Source of the DNA: Allobrachymonas denitrificans DSM 15123
GTDB lineage: Bacteria; Pseudomonadota; Gammaproteobacteria; Burkholderiales; Burkholderiaceae_C
Reading direction: 5' to 3'
NCBI RefSeq assembly: GCF_900110225.1
Contig: NZ_FOCW01000002.1
Coordinates: 124,001-188,000, forward strand
Length of the DNA stretch: 64,000 nt
Part shown: one piece after another, positions 18,249 through 30,481 of the stretch
Layout: each line of letters opens with the position of its first letter
How positions within the stretch are numbered: the first letter of the stretch is position 1
Notes under the pieces: generated by a model
Seen by the model: only the letters and a program-made list of their open reading frames with translations
Databases searched by the model: none
Told to the model about the DNA's origin: nothing
Position numbers and translations under genes: made by a program

Positions 18249-19031
18249 TCACACCGTCAGCCAGATGCTGCCACTGGCGGCCGTGGCCAGCATGACTTCG
18301 TCCTGCGAGCGTCCGAGCGCCGCCGTCAGGGCCTGGGCCGCCAGCTCCGGCAGGTTGTTGCGCTCGCTCAGGTGGGCGGCCAGCACATGGCCGAGGGAGG
18401 CGTGGTTGATGCGCGCTGCCAGTGCCGCGGCGGCGCCATTGCTGAGGTGGCCGAAGTCGCCTGCGACCCGGCGCTTCAGGAACGGCGGATAGCGCGAGGC
18501 CGCCAGCATGTCCGGATCGTGGTTGGCTTCGAGCAGCAGGGCGTGGCAGCGCTCCAGCATGGCGATCACATGGGCGCTGGCATGGCCCAGGTCGGTGGCG
18601 ATGCCGAGCTGGCGGTCGCCGTCCGAGCACAGCAGCTGCAGCGGCTCGCGCGCATCGTGCGGCACGGTGAAGGGCTGCACCAGCATGCTGCCCAGGTCGA
18701 TCGCCTCGCCATCGCGTGCAAAGCAGACGAGGTCATCCAGCGATTCGGGCCGCCCCACAGCGGCATGGGTGCCGCGGCTCATCCAGACAGGAATGCGGTG
18801 GCGGGCAGCGAACACCGGCGCACAGCCGATATGGTCGCTGTGCTCGTGCGTGATGAAGATGGCCGTGAGCTGTTCCGGTTCCACGCCGGCCTGCTGCAGC
18901 CGCAGCGTGAGCTGGCGCGGCGACATGCCGCAGTCGATCAGCAGACGGCTGGTATGTGCCCCTTCGGTGGATTCCACCAATGTGGCATTGCCGGCGCTGC
19001 CGCTGCCCAGACTCTTGAAACGGATGGCCAC
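18249..19031 (-). CDS. MBL-fold metallo-hydrolase (WalJ/YycJ-like)
   Basis: A 260-residue metallo-beta-lactamase fold protein. The zinc motif is THEHSDH (HxHxDH), preceded by FKSLGSGSAGNATLVES and followed by LLEANHDPDML and GHLSNGAAAAL. The opening GSGSAGN is typical of the YycJ/WalJ branch, thought to act on nucleic acids, but the substrate is not established. It is third in a dapA-bamC-MBL series on the minus strand, a common Burkholderiales arrangement. Confidence 0.9.
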   Translation of the reverse strand: MAIRFKSLGSGSAGNATLVESTEGAHTSRLLIDCGMSPRQLTLRLQQAGVEPEQLTAIFITHEHSDHIGCAPVFAARHRIPVWMSRGTHAAVGRPESLDDLVCFARDGEAIDLGSMLVQPFTVPHDAREPLQLLCSDGDRQLGIATDLGHASAHVIAMLERCHALLLEANHDPDMLAASRYPPFLKRRVAGDFGHLSNGAAAALAARINHASLGHVLAAHLSERNNLPELAAQALTAALGRSQDEVMLATAASGSIWLTV

Positions 19032-19127
19032 GAAATTGGTCGAACTCGGAAGAAAAAGGCGATGCCGGAAATGGCAACCGCCCGGCTGCAGACAGGCGGG
19101 CGGCTGTGCTTCAGGCAGGAGGGCCGT

Positions 19128-20234
19128 TTACAGGCGCTTCAGATCCTCGGCCAGCACCTTCAGGATGCGGTCGCGGTCGGTCGCATTGGCCTGCTGGCCG
19201 GATTCGGTCAGCACACCCACCACGCTGGTGGCACCCTGGGACTGCACCACCACACGGTAGCGCACCGGCTTGGCTTCGGGAGTCTTCTTGCCGAACAGGC
19301 GGCCGAGGAAGCCGGGCGGCTCCTGCTTGACGGCCTCGTACGGCACATAGCGCACGTAGTAGGTGCCGGCAGCGCGGTCGCGGTCTTCCACCGTGAAGCC
19401 GGTGCGGTCCAGCGACAGACCGACACGGCGCCAGGCGCGGTCGAAGTCCTCGTTCAGCTGCAGCGCACCGGTGTTGGTGCTGTAGGCGATGTTGCTGGCC
19501 TGGGCCCCCTTGCTGGCGCTGTCCTGGCTCAGCATGGCATCGGCACGTTCCTTGCTCACACCGAGCGACATCATCAGGCGGCGCAGCATTTCGTCTTCCA
19601 GTGCCGGATCGCTGGCGCGCGGTGCCCAGGTGGACTGTTCCTTCTCGCGGCCACGCAGCACTTCTTCCATGCCGCGGTGGCTCACGTAGATATTGGTGCC
19701 GCCAGCGGCATTGGTTTCCAGACGGGTGCGGTAGCGGTCCAGCTCGCCGGTGGAGTAGAGCGAATCCAGCGCCTTGCCGATGGTGCGGCGGATCGGATCC
19801 AGCGGGATCTTGGCGCGGTTTTCGGCCCAGTCGGTTTCCATCACGCCCACGCGGCGGTCTTCCATGGCCAGCACGAAGCCGTTGTCTTCCCAGAAAGTCT
19901 TGACCGGATCCCACAGCTGCTGCGGTGTGCGGGCCACAACCAGCCAGCGCTGGTTGCCTTCGCGCTTGATCTGCACGTCGCCCACGTTCTGCAGGGCGGT
20001 GGCGCCGGATTTCTGGCCGGCTTCGCGCTGTGCATCGTAGGCCGTGGCGCTGGCGCTGCCCGGAATGTTGTAGCGACCGTCATTGCTGATGCGCGTCAGG
20101 TCGGGCGGAACTTCGAGCGGATTGCCGCGCTGGGCCGACTTGTAGTCGACACCGGTGTTGCCCGAGAACGGGGAGCAGGCGGTCAGGGCGGCCGCAGCCA
20201 GGGTCAGCACGGACAGTTTCTGCAAGTTCTTCAC
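19128..20234 (-). CDS. bamC: outer membrane assembly lipoprotein BamC
   Basis: A 368-residue lipoprotein of the BAM complex. A GTG start at 20234 with AAAGGA upstream gives a signal ending ALTAC (lipobox). After it come the unstructured BamC N-terminal region (VDYKSAQRGNPLEVPPDLTR) and two helix-grip domains. The longer open frame to 20393 runs into dapA and is not needed. It lies 41 bp after dapA, as in E. coli (dapA-bamC), and before the MBL hydrolase. Confidence 0.92.
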   Translation of the reverse strand: MKNLQKLSVLTLAAAALTACSPFSGNTGVDYKSAQRGNPLEVPPDLTRISNDGRYNIPGSASATAYDAQREAGQKSGATALQNVGDVQIKREGNQRWLVVARTPQQLWDPVKTFWEDNGFVLAMEDRRVGVMETDWAENRAKIPLDPIRRTIGKALDSLYSTGELDRYRTRLETNAAGGTNIYVSHRGMEEVLRGREKEQSTWAPRASDPALEDEMLRRLMMSLGVSKERADAMLSQDSASKGAQASNIAYSTNTGALQLNEDFDRAWRRVGLSLDRTGFTVEDRDRAAGTYYVRYVPYEAVKQEPPGFLGRLFGKKTPEAKPVRYRVVVQSQGATSVVGVLTESGQQANATDRDRILKVLAEDLKRL

Positions 20235-20275
20235 AGAGGATTTCCTTTGGTGCAGGAGAGAGAATCGGATTCGGA

Positions 20276-21160
20276 TCAGAGCAGGCCGGCGGCCTGCAGC
20301 GCGGACTCGACCACCGTATGGTTGCCGGGCGAAAGCGGCGTGAGCGGCAGGCGCAGCGCACCACCGCACAGGCCCATGCGTTCCATGGCCCACTTCAGCG
20401 GGATCGGGTTGGCTTCAACGAACAGGTGCTTGTGCAGCGGCATCAGCTGGAACTGGATGCGCATGGCGGTTTCGCGGTCGCCGGCAATGGCGGCCACGCA
20501 CAGCTCATGCATCAGGCGCGGCGCCACGTTGGCGGTCACGCTGATGTTGCCCTGGCCGCCGCACAGCATGAGGGCGACGGCGGTCGGGTCATCGCCCGAG
20601 TACACGCTGAAGCCCTTGGGTACATCGCGGATCAGCCATTCGGCCTTGGCGATATCGCCCGTGGCTTCCTTGATGCCGACGATGCCGGGCACCTCGGCCA
20701 GGCGCAGCACGGTCTCGTGCTCCATGTTGGCCACGGTGCGGCCGGGCACGTTGTACAGGATCATGGGCAGCTCGCCCACGGCTTCGGCAATGGCCTTGAA
20801 GTGCTGGTACTGGCCCTCTTGCGTGGGCTTGTTGTAGTAGGGCACGACCTGCAGCTGGCAGTCGGCGCCGACCTTCCTGGCGGCCTTGGCCAGTTCGATG
20901 GCTTCGGCGGTGGAGTTGGCACCGCAGCCGGCCATGACCGGCACGCGACCGGCGGCATGCTCGACGGTGACACGGATGATCTCGACGTGTTCCTCGACGT
21001 TGACGGTGGGCGATTCGCCCGTGGTGCCGACCACGCCCAGGCAGTCCGTGCCCTGTTCGATATGCCAGTCGACCAGCTTGCGCAGGGCGACGTAGTCGAC
21101 CTGACCATCAGGCTGGAACGGGGTGACGAGTGCAACAATGCTGCCGGTAAGGGGTTGCAT
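20276..21160 (-). CDS. dapA: 4-hydroxy-tetrahydrodipicolinate synthase
   Basis: A 294-residue cytoplasmic enzyme condensing pyruvate with aspartate semialdehyde in lysine and diaminopimelate synthesis. The Schiff-base Lys164 lies in GIKEATGD, Tyr136 in LYNVPGR with Arg141, and Thr47 in VGTTGESPT. Length and motifs are standard. It heads the dapA-bamC-MBL operon. Confidence 0.97.
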   Translation of the reverse strand: MQPLTGSIVALVTPFQPDGQVDYVALRKLVDWHIEQGTDCLGVVGTTGESPTVNVEEHVEIIRVTVEHAAGRVPVMAGCGANSTAEAIELAKAARKVGADCQLQVVPYYNKPTQEGQYQHFKAIAEAVGELPMILYNVPGRTVANMEHETVLRLAEVPGIVGIKEATGDIAKAEWLIRDVPKGFSVYSGDDPTAVALMLCGGQGNISVTANVAPRLMHELCVAAIAGDRETAMRIQFQLMPLHKHLFVEANPIPLKWAMERMGLCGGALRLPLTPLSPGNHTVVESALQAAGLL

Positions 21161-21228
21161 GGGGTGATTCTCAGTGTGAACGATAAAGCTGACGCTGCCG
21201 GCAAGGGCTGCCGGCGACGCGACATCTG

Positions 21229-21256
21229 ATTGTAATCAACAGATATTGCCACACAA
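21229..21256 (-). promoter_or_regulatory. candidate sigma-70 promoter for dapA
   Basis: On the minus strand TTGTGT (21256-21251) and TACAAT (21234-21229) are separated by 16 bp, about 70 bp before the dapA ATG. The rest of the 258-bp gap 21161-21418 shows nothing else that I can identify. Confidence 0.55.
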
Positions 21257-21418
21257 ACGCCGCTTCTGCCGAGAGGCGGACGCAACAATTCCGTTACGTG
21301 GGGTATCGCACAACAGGGGAAGGCCGGGCGCAGAAGCGCCGTGACGAGGGACGCAGAGAGCCGGGCGGCCCCTCAAGGAGCCGCGTCGTGGCCCGGGCGT
21401 GTGTCGGCTACGCTGGCG

Positions 21419-21562
21419 TTATTGACCGGGCGCAGGCCCGAAACAGCTCCAGACCAGGTTGCTCACATCCACCATGAAATCCGGTCGCGCGTACAGGAGG
21501 AACACCAGCGCCAGCGCCAGCAGGGCGAGCAGCCAGAGCAGCAGACGCTTGATGACCGACAT
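21419..21562 (-). CDS. 47-residue single-pass membrane protein downstream of MFS gene
   Basis: ATG at 21562 to TAA at 21419-21421 gives 47 residues: MSVIKRLLLWLLALLALALV begins a single membrane helix, then YARPDFMVDVSNLVWSCFG and a short tail. GGGGAG 6 bases before the ATG is a strong ribosome-binding site, and the ORF starts only 11 bp after the MFS stop on the same strand. It was probably missed because of its size. It could be an auxiliary subunit of the transporter. I do not recognise a named family. Confidence 0.7.
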   Translation of the reverse strand: MSVIKRLLLWLLALLALALVFLLYARPDFMVDVSNLVWSCFGPAPGQ

Positions 21563-21573
21563 GGCAGCTCCCC

Positions 21574-22800
21574 TCACGCCGCCCGCGCGCGCAGGCCGCG
21601 CTGGATGGCGCTTTCGCGGATCGGCAGGTTGAGCGCAGCAGCCAGCACGCCGAGCGCAATGGCGATGTACCAGACGATGTCGTAGCTGCCGGTGCTGTCA
21701 TACAGCGCGCCGCCCAGCCACACGCCGAGGAAGGAGCCGACCTGGTGGCTGAAGAAGACGAAACCGCCCAGCATGGACAGGTGCGCCACACCGAAGATCT
21801 GCGCCACCATGGCGTTGGTGGGCGGCACGGTGGACAGCCACAGGAAGCCGATCACCGCCGAGAAGATGTAGACGCTGGTGGGCGTGAGCGGTGCCAGCAG
21901 GAAGATGGTGATGACCACCGAGCGCGAAAGGTAGATGGCAGCCAGGATGTACTTCTTGGACAGCTTCTGGCCCAGCGCACCGGTCAGGTAGCTGCCGAAC
22001 ACGTTGAACAGGCCGATCAGCGCCAGCGAGTAGCTGGCCACTTCGGTCGGCATGCCGTAGTCGCGCAGGTAGCTGGGCATGTGCACACCGATGAACACCA
22101 CCTGGAAGCCGCAGACGAAATAGCCGCCCATCAGCAGCAGGAAGCTGGGGTAGCGCAGCGCTTCCTGCATGGCTTCGCCGATGCTCTGGTCGCGTTTGGG
22201 CGCGGCACTGCCATGGAAACCCGGCTCGCGCAGGCCGATGGCCAGCGGAATGATCAGCAGCGTGGCCAGGCTCAGCCACACCAGCGCCTGCTGCCAGCCG
22301 AGCGTGCTGATCATCCAGCCCTCCAGCGGCAGCATCAGGAACTGGCCGAAGGAGCCGGCGGCGGCCGCAATGCCCATGGCCCAGGAGCGCTTCTCGGGGT
22401 CGATGTTGCGGCCGATCACGCCATAGATCACGGCATAGGTGGTGCCGGCCTGGGCCAGGCCGATCAGCACGCCGCAGGTGAGGGCGAGCAGGGTGGGGGT
22501 GGGCGAGTAGGCCATGCCGACCAGACCCAGCGCGTAGAACAGCGCACAGACCACCAGCACCTTGAAGGCGCCGAAGCGGTCGGCCAGCATGCCGGCGAAG
22601 ATGCCGGTAAAGCCCCAGGTCAGGTTCTGGATCGCCATGGCGAGCGAGAAATGCTCGCGCGTCCAGTTGTTGTCGGAGATCATCGGCTGCAGCCACAGGC
22701 CGAAGCCATGGCGCACGCCCATCGACAGGGTGACGATCAAGGCCCCGCACAGCAGGATCTGGAACATCGGCAGGGGGCGGTGCGGTGCGGCGCTGGACAT
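21574..22800 (-). CDS. MFS transporter (monocarboxylate/OFA-like)
   Basis: A 408-residue permease with twelve predicted membrane helices. Family cues include GVRHGFGLWLQPM in helix 1 and the helix 2-3 loop GMLADRFGAFKVL, and the second half repeats this layout. The pattern resembles oxalate/formate or monocarboxylate-type MFS carriers, though no substrate can be assigned. A 47-residue membrane ORF follows 11 bp downstream. It is divergent from parE across ~206 bp. Confidence 0.85.
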   Translation of the reverse strand: MSSAAPHRPLPMFQILLCGALIVTLSMGVRHGFGLWLQPMISDNNWTREHFSLAMAIQNLTWGFTGIFAGMLADRFGAFKVLVVCALFYALGLVGMAYSPTPTLLALTCGVLIGLAQAGTTYAVIYGVIGRNIDPEKRSWAMGIAAAAGSFGQFLMLPLEGWMISTLGWQQALVWLSLATLLIIPLAIGLREPGFHGSAAPKRDQSIGEAMQEALRYPSFLLLMGGYFVCGFQVVFIGVHMPSYLRDYGMPTEVASYSLALIGLFNVFGSYLTGALGQKLSKKYILAAIYLSRSVVITIFLLAPLTPTSVYIFSAVIGFLWLSTVPPTNAMVAQIFGVAHLSMLGGFVFFSHQVGSFLGVWLGGALYDSTGSYDIVWYIAIALGVLAAALNLPIRESAIQRGLRARAA

Positions 22801-23006
22801 GGGTGAACTGCAACAAAAAACCGGCGCTTGCAGGCCGGATGATCAAGGGGTTTCGGTGATGGTAGCAGTATTGGCACCCGCGTGCTGAACGGTGCTGCAG
22901 TGAAGCTTGTGTAGGCGTGGAAAGTGTTGCAAACACCACGGAGAGGCGCCGAGCCTTGGCAGGCATCGACGAGGGTTTTCCGGTTCGTCGCCTAGAATCC
23001 AGCGCC

Positions 23007-24983
23007 ATGGCCAGCAAACATCCTGATATCGCTTACTCCGAAGGTTCCATCCGTGTGCTGAAGGGGCTGGAGCCCGTCAAGCAGCGCCCGGGCATGTACA
23101 CCCGCACCGACAACCCCCTGCACATCGTGCAGGAGGTGATCGACAACGCTGCCGACGAGGCGCTGGCGGGTTTCGGCAAGAAGATCAAGGTGGTGCTGCA
23201 TGATGACCAGTCCATCACCATCGAGGATGACGGGCGCGGCATTCCGTTCGGCATGCATCCCGAGGAAAACGCCCCGGTGCTGGAACTGGTGTTCAGCCGC
23301 CTGCATGCGGGCGGCAAGTTCGACAAGGGGCAAGGCGGCGCCTACAGCTTCTCGGGCGGCCTGCATGGCGTGGGCGTGAGCGTGACCAATGCGCTCTCCA
23401 GCCGCATGGAAGTAACCAGCTACCGCGAGGGGCAGGTGGCGACGATGGTGTTCTCGCACGGCGACGTGATCGAGCCGCTGAGCGTGCGTACGTCGGCCAG
23501 TGGCGACCGCAAACAGGGCACTACGGTGCGCGTCTGGCCGGAAGCAAAATACTTTGAAAGCGCCACGCTGCCGTGGGCCGAACTGGTGCATCTGCTGCGC
23601 AGCAAGGCGGTGCTGATGGCGGGCGTGAGCGTCTGGCTCACCAACGAGAAGACGCGCGAGCAGCTGCAATGGCAGTACAAGGGCGGCCTGCGCGACTACC
23701 TGATGCAGGAGCTGCCGGCCGATCCGATGTTTCCGCTGTTCGAGGGCGAACAGTACGCCGACAACAGCGAACAATTCTCCGACGGCGAAGGCGCTGCCTG
23801 GTGCGTGGCCTTTACCGAAGAAGGCGCGCCGGTGCGCGAGAGCTACGTCAACCTGATTCCCACGCCGGCCGGCGGCACGCACGACAGCGGCCTGCGCGAC
23901 GGCCTGTTCCAGGCAGTGAAGAGCTTTATCGACCTGCATGCGCTGCTGCCCAAGGGCGTCAAGCTGATGCCGGAGGACGTGTTTGCCCGCGCCAGCTTTG
24001 TGCTCTCGGCCAAGGTGCTGGATCCGCAATTCCAGGGACAGATCAAGGAAAAGCTGAACTCGCGCGACGCGGTCAAGCTGGTGTCGGGCTTTGTGCGCCC
24101 GTCGCTGGAGCTGTGGCTGAACGAGCATGTGGACTACGGCCGCAAGCTGGCCGAGATCGTGATCAAGGCCGCGCAATCGCGCCAGCGTGCCGGCCAGAAG
24201 GTGGAAAAGCGCAAGGGCAGTGGCGTGGCGGTGCTGCCGGGCAAGCTGACCGATTGCGAAAGCCGCGACATCCGCGACAACGAGATGTTCCTGGTGGAGG
24301 GCGACAGTGCCGGCGGCAGCGCCAAGATGGGGCGCGACAAGGAAACCCAGGCCGTGCTGCCGCTGCGTGGCAAGGTGCTCAACACCTGGGAAGTGGAACG
24401 CGACCGCCTGTTTGCCAATACCGAGATCCACGACATCTCCGTGGCCATTGGCGTGGATCCGCACGGACCGGACGACAAACCCGACCTGAGCAACCTGCGT
24501 TACGGAAAAGTGTGTATTCTGAGCGACGCGGACGTGGATGGTTCACACATTCAGGTACTTTTGCTCACACTGTTTTTCCGCCATTTCCCTAAACTGATAG
24601 AGGCTGGCCATGTGTACGTGGCCAGACCGCCGCTGTTCCGTGTCGATGCACCGGCCCGCGGCAAGAAACCGGCCGCCAAGCACTATGCGCTGGACGAGGC
24701 CGAATTGCAGGCCATTCTGGAAAAACTGCGCAAGGATGGCGTGGCGGAAGGCAAGTGGACCATCTCCCGCTTCAAGGGCTTGGGAGAGATGACGGCCGAG
24801 CAGCTGTGGGAAACTACGCTCAACCCGGACACGCGCAGGCTGTTACAGGTGCAGCTGGGAACTCTGGACTGGCTGGAGACCCAAATCACCATGTCCAAAC
24901 TGATGGGCAAGGGCGAAGCCGCGGCACGCCGCGAGCTGATGGAACTGCATGGCGATGCCATGGAACTTGAACTGGATATCTGA
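23007..24983 (+). CDS. parE: DNA topoisomerase IV subunit B
   Basis: A 658-residue ATPase subunit that decatenates chromosomes with ParC. The GHKL ATP site is visible in EVIDNAADEALAGF and IEDDGRGIPFGMH, and the TOPRIM domain in LVEGDSAGGSAKMGRD and LSDADVDGSHIQVLLL. The ATG at 23007 (MASKHPDIAYSEGSIRVLKG) matches family starts; 30 extra codons upstream are in frame but not conserved. parE is separated from parC by a transglycosylase gene that abuts its stop codon. Confidence 0.96.
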   Translation: MASKHPDIAYSEGSIRVLKGLEPVKQRPGMYTRTDNPLHIVQEVIDNAADEALAGFGKKIKVVLHDDQSITIEDDGRGIPFGMHPEENAPVLELVFSRLHAGGKFDKGQGGAYSFSGGLHGVGVSVTNALSSRMEVTSYREGQVATMVFSHGDVIEPLSVRTSASGDRKQGTTVRVWPEAKYFESATLPWAELVHLLRSKAVLMAGVSVWLTNEKTREQLQWQYKGGLRDYLMQELPADPMFPLFEGEQYADNSEQFSDGEGAAWCVAFTEEGAPVRESYVNLIPTPAGGTHDSGLRDGLFQAVKSFIDLHALLPKGVKLMPEDVFARASFVLSAKVLDPQFQGQIKEKLNSRDAVKLVSGFVRPSLELWLNEHVDYGRKLAEIVIKAAQSRQRAGQKVEKRKGSGVAVLPGKLTDCESRDIRDNEMFLVEGDSAGGSAKMGRDKETQAVLPLRGKVLNTWEVERDRLFANTEIHDISVAIGVDPHGPDDKPDLSNLRYGKVCILSDADVDGSHIQVLLLTLFFRHFPKLIEAGHVYVARPPLFRVDAPARGKKPAAKHYALDEAELQAILEKLRKDGVAEGKWTISRFKGLGEMTAEQLWETTLNPDTRRLLQVQLGTLDWLETQITMSKLMGKGEAAARRELMELHGDAMELELDI

Positions 24984-26051
24984 ATGAAGCAACTCCGCGG
25001 TGTTTTCCTCCTGCTGGCAACGGCCATGGGCAGCTTGCTGCCGCTGGCCGCGCAGGCGGACGTGTGGGGCTATGTCGACGAAAACGGCATGACGCACTTC
25101 GCCGAGAAGAAGCTGGATGCCCGCTACCAGCTCTATTTCAAGACCGAGAGTTTCAAATTCGATCCGCGCAAGGCGACGGTGATGGCAACCGGACGCGGGG
25201 CGCGCACGCGGGGCGTGGGCGCTGCGGGTCTGGTCTACAACCCCAAGGCAGATTCGGCTGCCGGCACCAAGGCGCAGCGCCTGGTGGCGCTGATCAACCA
25301 GTCGGGCGCGTACCGCAACGTGAGCAAGCACATGCAGCGTGAGTCGGCGCGCACCGGCGTGGATTTCGAGCTGATCAAGGCGGTGGCTGCGGCCGAGTCC
25401 GGCTTCAACAGCAGTGCGGTATCCAGTGCCGGGGCCGTCGGCCTGATGCAGATCATGCCGGCCACGGCGCGCGACATGGGCGTGCAGTCCGACGAGCGCT
25501 ATACCGTGGAGCAGAAGCTGACCGATCCGTCGCTCAACGTCAAGCTGGGCACGCGCTACCTGAAGTTCCTGATGAACAAGTTCCCGGGGCGCCTCGACCT
25601 GGCGATTGCCGCGTACAACGCCGGGCACGGAGCCGTGCAGCGTGCCGGCTACGCCGTGCCGCGCTATACCGAGACGCAGAACTATGTGCGCACCGTGCTG
25701 GCGATCTACCAGACGCTGAAGCCGGGCGCGGCAGGCACTGCCTACGCCGGGGCCACGCCGATTCCGCTGGCGCGCAATCCCAAGAGCAATGGCCGCGTCA
25801 GCATGACGTTGGCGGGCGCGAAGACCAAGGCGCCGCAGGCGGTGCCGGCTCCGGTCGTCCGTACGACCTATCAGACGCCTGAAACCGTGGCCCTGGCCAA
25901 GGATGTGGCCGCCAAGGCCGAGCAGCCCAGCGCCATGGATACCGTGGCCAGCAAGGTGACGGTGGCCGAGGCAGCGCCCGCCCCGGCGAACATCGTCGGG
26001 GATGATGTGGTGATCAAGGATCCGACGGACCGCACGCCGCCGATTCACTGA
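24984..26051 (+). CDS. lytic transglycosylase with DUF4124-like N-terminal domain
   Basis: A 355-residue exported peptidoglycan lytic transglycosylase. A signal peptide ends at AAQAD and is followed by a DUF4124-like segment (VWGYVDENGMTHFAEKKLD). The SLT goose-lysozyme domain has its catalytic glutamate in AVAAAESGFNSSAVSSAGAV, then GLMQIMPATARDMGV and AIAAYNAGHGAVQ. A long Ala/Pro/Val-rich tail follows. The ATG directly abuts the parE stop (TGAATG), so it is co-transcribed with the topoisomerase genes. The tail may bind or span peptidoglycan. Confidence 0.92.
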   Translation: MKQLRGVFLLLATAMGSLLPLAAQADVWGYVDENGMTHFAEKKLDARYQLYFKTESFKFDPRKATVMATGRGARTRGVGAAGLVYNPKADSAAGTKAQRLVALINQSGAYRNVSKHMQRESARTGVDFELIKAVAAAESGFNSSAVSSAGAVGLMQIMPATARDMGVQSDERYTVEQKLTDPSLNVKLGTRYLKFLMNKFPGRLDLAIAAYNAGHGAVQRAGYAVPRYTETQNYVRTVLAIYQTLKPGAAGTAYAGATPIPLARNPKSNGRVSMTLAGAKTKAPQAVPAPVVRTTYQTPETVALAKDVAAKAEQPSAMDTVASKVTVAEAAPAPANIVGDDVVIKDPTDRTPPIH

Positions 26052-26186
26052 CCGCGTCTTGCGTTTTCACGCCCTGTCCGGGTTTCTGAGGCAGGCTGCG
26101 CGCTGCTGGCAAAATGGGGGGTATTCCGCCATGCGATCGCTGCTTCCGGCAGCCTTCGCAGGCCGCGACTTTTCTGCTCACCCTGC

Positions 26187-28550
<2,364 letters not shown>

Positions 28551-28558
28551 GGGAATTC

Positions 28559-29293
28559 ATGATGCAATCTCTCTCCGACATGCTGTTTACCCAGGGTTTC
28601 GGCACGCGCCGTGTCTGCGCCGGGCTGGTGCAGCAGGGGCTGGTGCAGCTCGACGGCAACACAGTGACCGATGCCCTGCACGAGGTGGAAGTGCGCGAAG
28701 GCCTGCCATTCACCGTGCAGGGGCAGGCCTGGGAATACCACGCCCCGGCCTATGTGATGCTGCACAAGCCGGCCGGCACCGAATGCTCGCAGAAGCCCTC
28801 GGCCTGGCCCAGCATCTACACGCTGCTGCCGGCGCCGCTGCGCCAGCGTCCGCAAAAGGGCGCGGTGCAGGGCGTGCAGGCCATCGGCCGGCTGGATCAG
28901 GACACCACCGGCCTGCTGATCCTGACCGATGACGGCAAGCTGATCCACCGCATGGCGTCGCCCAGGCACCACGTGCCCAAGGTGTACCAGGTGAGGTGCA
29001 AGCATCCGGTGGATGCGAAGCAGGTACAACGCCTGCTGGATGGGGTGGTGCTGGATGATGATCCGAAGTCGGTGAAGGCGGCCGCCTGTGTGCAGACCGG
29101 CGAGCACACGCTGGACCTGACGCTGACCGAAGGCAAGTACCACCAGGTCAAGCGCATGCTGGCTGCCGTGGGTAACCGCGTGGAGGGGCTGCATCGCAGC
29201 CGCATCGGGGCGCTGGAGCTGCCTGCCGATCTGGCCGCCGGGCAATGGCGCTGGCTGAGCGAGGCGCAACTGGTGGCGCTGACGACGAAATAA
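28559..29293 (+). CDS. rsuA: 16S rRNA pseudouridine(516) synthase RsuA
   Basis: About 244 residues. It modifies U516 of 16S rRNA. An S4-like N-terminus (TQGFGTRRVCAGLVQQGLVQ) precedes the catalytic aspartate motif GRLDQDTTGLLILTDDG. The blocks MASPRHHVPKVYQV and KYHQVKRMLAAVGNRVEGLH closely follow RsuA. GAGGGA in the parC stop region serves as ribosome-binding site; ATG 28559 and 28562 are both possible. It starts 8 bp after parC. Confidence 0.92.
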   Translation: MMQSLSDMLFTQGFGTRRVCAGLVQQGLVQLDGNTVTDALHEVEVREGLPFTVQGQAWEYHAPAYVMLHKPAGTECSQKPSAWPSIYTLLPAPLRQRPQKGAVQGVQAIGRLDQDTTGLLILTDDGKLIHRMASPRHHVPKVYQVRCKHPVDAKQVQRLLDGVVLDDDPKSVKAAACVQTGEHTLDLTLTEGKYHQVKRMLAAVGNRVEGLHRSRIGALELPADLAAGQWRWLSEAQLVALTTK

Positions 29294-29409
29294 GCGGTTG
29301 CCAAAGGCCCCGGATTGCGCTTCTTCACCGGAACCTGCACGGCACTGGCCACCATGACCAACCGCTGATTTCTTCGCGGCGGTCATCCGGAATTGCTACA
29401 CTGCACGCC

Positions 29410-30330
29410 ATGAAAATCATGCTGGATGCCTTCTGGCGCGCGCTGGCCTACTGCCTGCACCCGCGCGTGGTCCTGCTTTCGCTGTTGCCGCTGCTGCTGA
29501 TGGTGGTGGCAGGCATCGCCTTTGCCCAGTGGGGCTGGTGGCCGGTGGTGGATACCGTGCGCCAGTGGCTCGACGGCACGGCGGTGCAGACCGTGATCGA
29601 CCAGGGCTTCGACTGGCTCGGGGTGCCGCAGTTCAAGTCGGTGATCCCCTCGCTGCTCGTGGTGGTGCTGGTAACGCCGCTCATCGTGATCCTCTCGCTG
29701 CTGGCCGTGGCCACGCTGATGACGCCTGCGCTGGTGAAAATGGTGGGTGCGCGGCGCTTTCCGGATCTGGAGCGCCGGCAGGGCGCCGGTTTCTTTCCCA
29801 GTCTGGGCTGGTCGCTCGGGCATACGCTGCTGGCGCTGGGGCTGCTGGTGGTCAGCATTCCGTTCTGGTTCATTCCGCCGCTGGTGCTGGTAGTCCCGCC
29901 GCTGATCTGGGGCTGGCTGACCTATCGCGTGATGAGTTTCGATGCCTGGGCTGAGCACGCCAGCAAGCAGGAGCGCCGTGCGCTGATGCAGCGCCACCGC
30001 TTCGAGCTGCTGACCATGGGCATCGTGACCGGCTTGCTGGGCGCTGCACCCAGTGTGGTGTGGGCATCGGCGGCGGTCTTCATCGCCGCCTTCGTGGTAC
30101 TGATTCCGGCGGCGATTTGGATCTATGCGCTGGTGTTCGCCTTTTCCTCGCTCTGGTTCAGCCACTTCTGTCTGCAAACCCTGCAGCAGTTGCGTCAGGA
30201 ACAGGAGTCCGGCTATCGCGGCTCCACCGGCGTGCAGACCACGCTCGACGTGCAGGCGCATGAAGTGGGGCGCCGGCCTGCGAACGGCGCGGGGGAGCTG
30301 ATGGAACTGCCGCGCAACCCCACGCCCTGA
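29410..30330 (+). CDS. EI24/CysZ-like membrane protein
   Basis: A 306-residue inner-membrane protein with about five hydrophobic segments (VLLSLLPLLLMVVAGIAFA, SLLVVVLVTPLIVILSLLAV and others) and a hydrophilic C-terminal tail. The layout and the N-terminal MKIMLDAFWRALAYCLHPRV resemble the EI24/CysZ family, some of which move sulfate. There is no sulfur gene beside it, so a transport role is only suggested. An ATG at 29410 is chosen; the frame extends upstream over the rsuA end without conserved content. Confidence 0.8.
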   Translation: MKIMLDAFWRALAYCLHPRVVLLSLLPLLLMVVAGIAFAQWGWWPVVDTVRQWLDGTAVQTVIDQGFDWLGVPQFKSVIPSLLVVVLVTPLIVILSLLAVATLMTPALVKMVGARRFPDLERRQGAGFFPSLGWSLGHTLLALGLLVVSIPFWFIPPLVLVVPPLIWGWLTYRVMSFDAWAEHASKQERRALMQRHRFELLTMGIVTGLLGAAPSVVWASAAVFIAAFVVLIPAAIWIYALVFAFSSLWFSHFCLQTLQQLRQEQESGYRGSTGVQTTLDVQAHEVGRRPANGAGELMELPRNPTP

Positions 30331-30481
30331 GGCCGCTCGGGAGGGCGGCCGGGCCAGGTTCCGAGGCAGGCCCGTCGCCCAAGCGTGCGCGCGTTCGGAA
30401 GGTCTCCAAGCCGCGTCATAATGAACAGGGTTCCGAACACCTCAACGCAGGCCTGCTGCCGGGCCGCCCACAGGAGAGACT

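Noticed and set aside
16575-20837. A 1420-codon open frame on the plus strand
   Set aside because: It runs antisense to the aldehyde dehydrogenase, MBL hydrolase, bamC and dapA genes. Long antisense frames are expected from high-GC codon bias, and the translated sequence has no family signature.
22879-22896. TGGCAC...TGC resembling a sigma-54 promoter before parE
   Set aside because: The distance between the GG and GC dinucleotides is one base too short for a -24/-12 element.
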